Part shown: piece by piece, positions 62,575-64,000 of the stretch | Position numbering within the stretch: the first letter of the stretch is position 1 | Layout of the letters: every line of letters begins with the position of its first letter | DNA from: Sthenelais limicola | Taxonomy: Eukaryota; Annelida; Polychaeta; Phyllodocida; Sigalionidae | NCBI GenBank assembly: GCA_942159475.1 | Contig: OW804096.1 | Location: 124,610,941-124,674,940, forward strand | Length of the DNA stretch: 64,000 bases | Direction of reading: 5' to 3' | Notes under the pieces: model-generated | What the model saw: only the letters and a program-made list of their open reading frames with translations | Databases searched by the model: none | What the model was told of the DNA's origin: nothing | Made by a program: the position numbers and the translations under genes

Positions 62575-64000
62575 TTTCAGCCATGTGTGGGGACGTTTTG
62601 GCAAGACGAATATTTCATATAAACTTCTAAAAATACAAAGCATCGCTATCTCAAGTGTACAAATGAAAATTAACATTCAACTTCATGATGAAAACAATGA
62701 TGAAAGGGCAAGAAGAGGAAATGTCAGATTACGAAACCAAACATTGTGTACGTGCCATGCATGGCTATTCACAGAGAGAATACTATTTTATAGAAGCGAC
62801 CACTCTATATAAAAATTGGGTTTAAATAAGATATTTCTATAATTAACTGATGATTCCTGCTTATATCTTTCAAAGTAACATGTTCATCAATTATTTCACA
62901 GCGCCTTAGCTTTGCACTTGCAAATCCTGTGCAAATGTAAACAAAATTTGAACATTGCTGCATCAAATTAAATTGATTGAAGGAGTAGAAGTTATACCCG
63001 AATTGGCTGGCAACAGATAGACCCTAGGCCAATCAAGTGGCAAATTGGGAAGTGTTGTTGCTTCCAATCTACTCACATTAATGGGTGCATGGACATTCGC
63101 CCAGTTTGAGTACAGATCTCTCACTTACTTGGTCAGCCTCAAAGTGATGAGCTTAGAAAAGTCTTTGATCTACTAAGATACATGTTTAACGCTGTAGAAA
63201 ATGCTGAGTCATGGTGAGAAGATAAAGAGCTAGACTGGGGAAGGAGGTGATGTCCCTGAGACTGACTGGTACAGAGGACGTCATGAGGCCTTATATAATA
63301 TTATACCAAAGAGGACTTTCAGTTGATATCGTTAAAGTTCGTTAATGACAACAAAAGCCTTAATGTTTGAGCGACATACTTTAGATGCATAAAATTTAAA
63401 GGAGCTTTTGTTTAATTCAATTGGATACTATGCCGTAATTCTAAAAGATGCAGGAACAAATTCATAGATGTCTGCAACATTTTCAACTTTTCTAGACGCA
63501 CTTACATAGTTATAACTATGCTTAGAATTGTGCATTTGGTGGTTCTCTAATCTGACACAGCACAACACTGCATTTATTCATCCCCAGGTTGAGCGTTAGC
63601 TTTAACTTAAAATACTTTGCGTACTCTGTCATTTTACTGTTTGTTCATGGGTCGGTGTTGTATAGGTAGTCATATTCTGACTCTATGCATTGTTAGCACG
63701 CAATCTTAACATATTACACAGCTACCCCCAAGCCCATGATGTAGGGTTCACATGCACAAAACAAGATAGCAGTCTCACGTCTTGCATGTGAATTGTGCCA
63801 CCATACTCCCTTGCATTTATGTGAACTTGGCGATGTTGAGTTCATTTAATCAGTTTCTCTTATTCATCTGCCTGCCTCAGTTCATATGGGCAGTCCTTTG
63901 GTAATTGTTATCCATGTCCATGCAAATGTAATCTTGCTTGCAAAAAAACCGTAGCTGTTTTAGTCGCTTGCGATTTCTTTCTTGTGATTTTTTTCGTAGC
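62575..64000. other. No gene seen
   Basis: AT-rich sequence with nothing recognised up to the window edge. Confidence 0.5.

Noticed and set aside
1..64000. CRISPR arrays, bacterial operons, integrated virus or a multi-gene system
   Set aside because: No regularly spaced repeats, no clustered long ORFs, and no polymerase, capsid or integrase frames were seen; the splice signals and gene structure are those of an animal genome.

Overview
This is eukaryotic, AT-rich, intron-dominated DNA from a bilaterian animal. It most resembles a marine invertebrate, and an echinoderm-like genome is my best guess, though the sequence does not settle this. Over 64 kb I see one unmistakable protein-coding exon, a few weak exon candidates and many small non-autonomous repeats. 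I see no operons, ribosome binding sites, CRISPR arrays or bacterial features.

The one firm gene is on the minus strand. Positions 14876-11716 form a large 5' exon of a small-conductance calcium-activated potassium channel (SK/KCNN family). It has a strong splice acceptor at its upstream edge and 143 nt of 5' leader holding an upstream ORF and a 10-bp hairpin. Its 1006 coding codons end at a phase-0 GTGAGT donor. The protein is a very long Gly/Ser/Thr-rich cytoplasmic N-terminus followed by the conserved SK pre-S1 motif and S1 helix. The pore, S2-S6 and calmodulin-binding exons were not found. They should lie beyond the low-coordinate edge of the window, so positions 1-11715 are probably intron.

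The rest (14877-64000) is intergenic or intronic. Landmarks are: a possible Harbinger-type MITE inside the SK intron (11100-11467); an inverted-repeat element at 9481-9723; a 189-bp tandem duplication near 16.7 kb; a possible 47-residue terminal exon at 17592-17735; near-perfect foldback palindromes at 18.2, 21.1, 36.2 and 46.8 kb; a 300-bp pyrimidine tract followed by a hairpin-bearing tandem repeat and a Penelope-like relic with a hammerhead-like core at 26.0-26.73 kb; a tRNA-derived SINE-like sequence at 31.8 kb; nested tandem repeats at 40.9-41.3 kb; two copies of one TIR element in opposite orientation (42.6 and 59.4 kb); a solo-LTR-like unit with a CTCF-like motif at 46.4-46.6 kb; and another TIR element at 62.4 kb.

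No multi-gene system is evident. The most interesting points are the SK exon leader (uORF plus hairpin), the enormous glycine-rich SK N-terminus, the hammerhead-like relic and the repeated occurrence of foldback elements.
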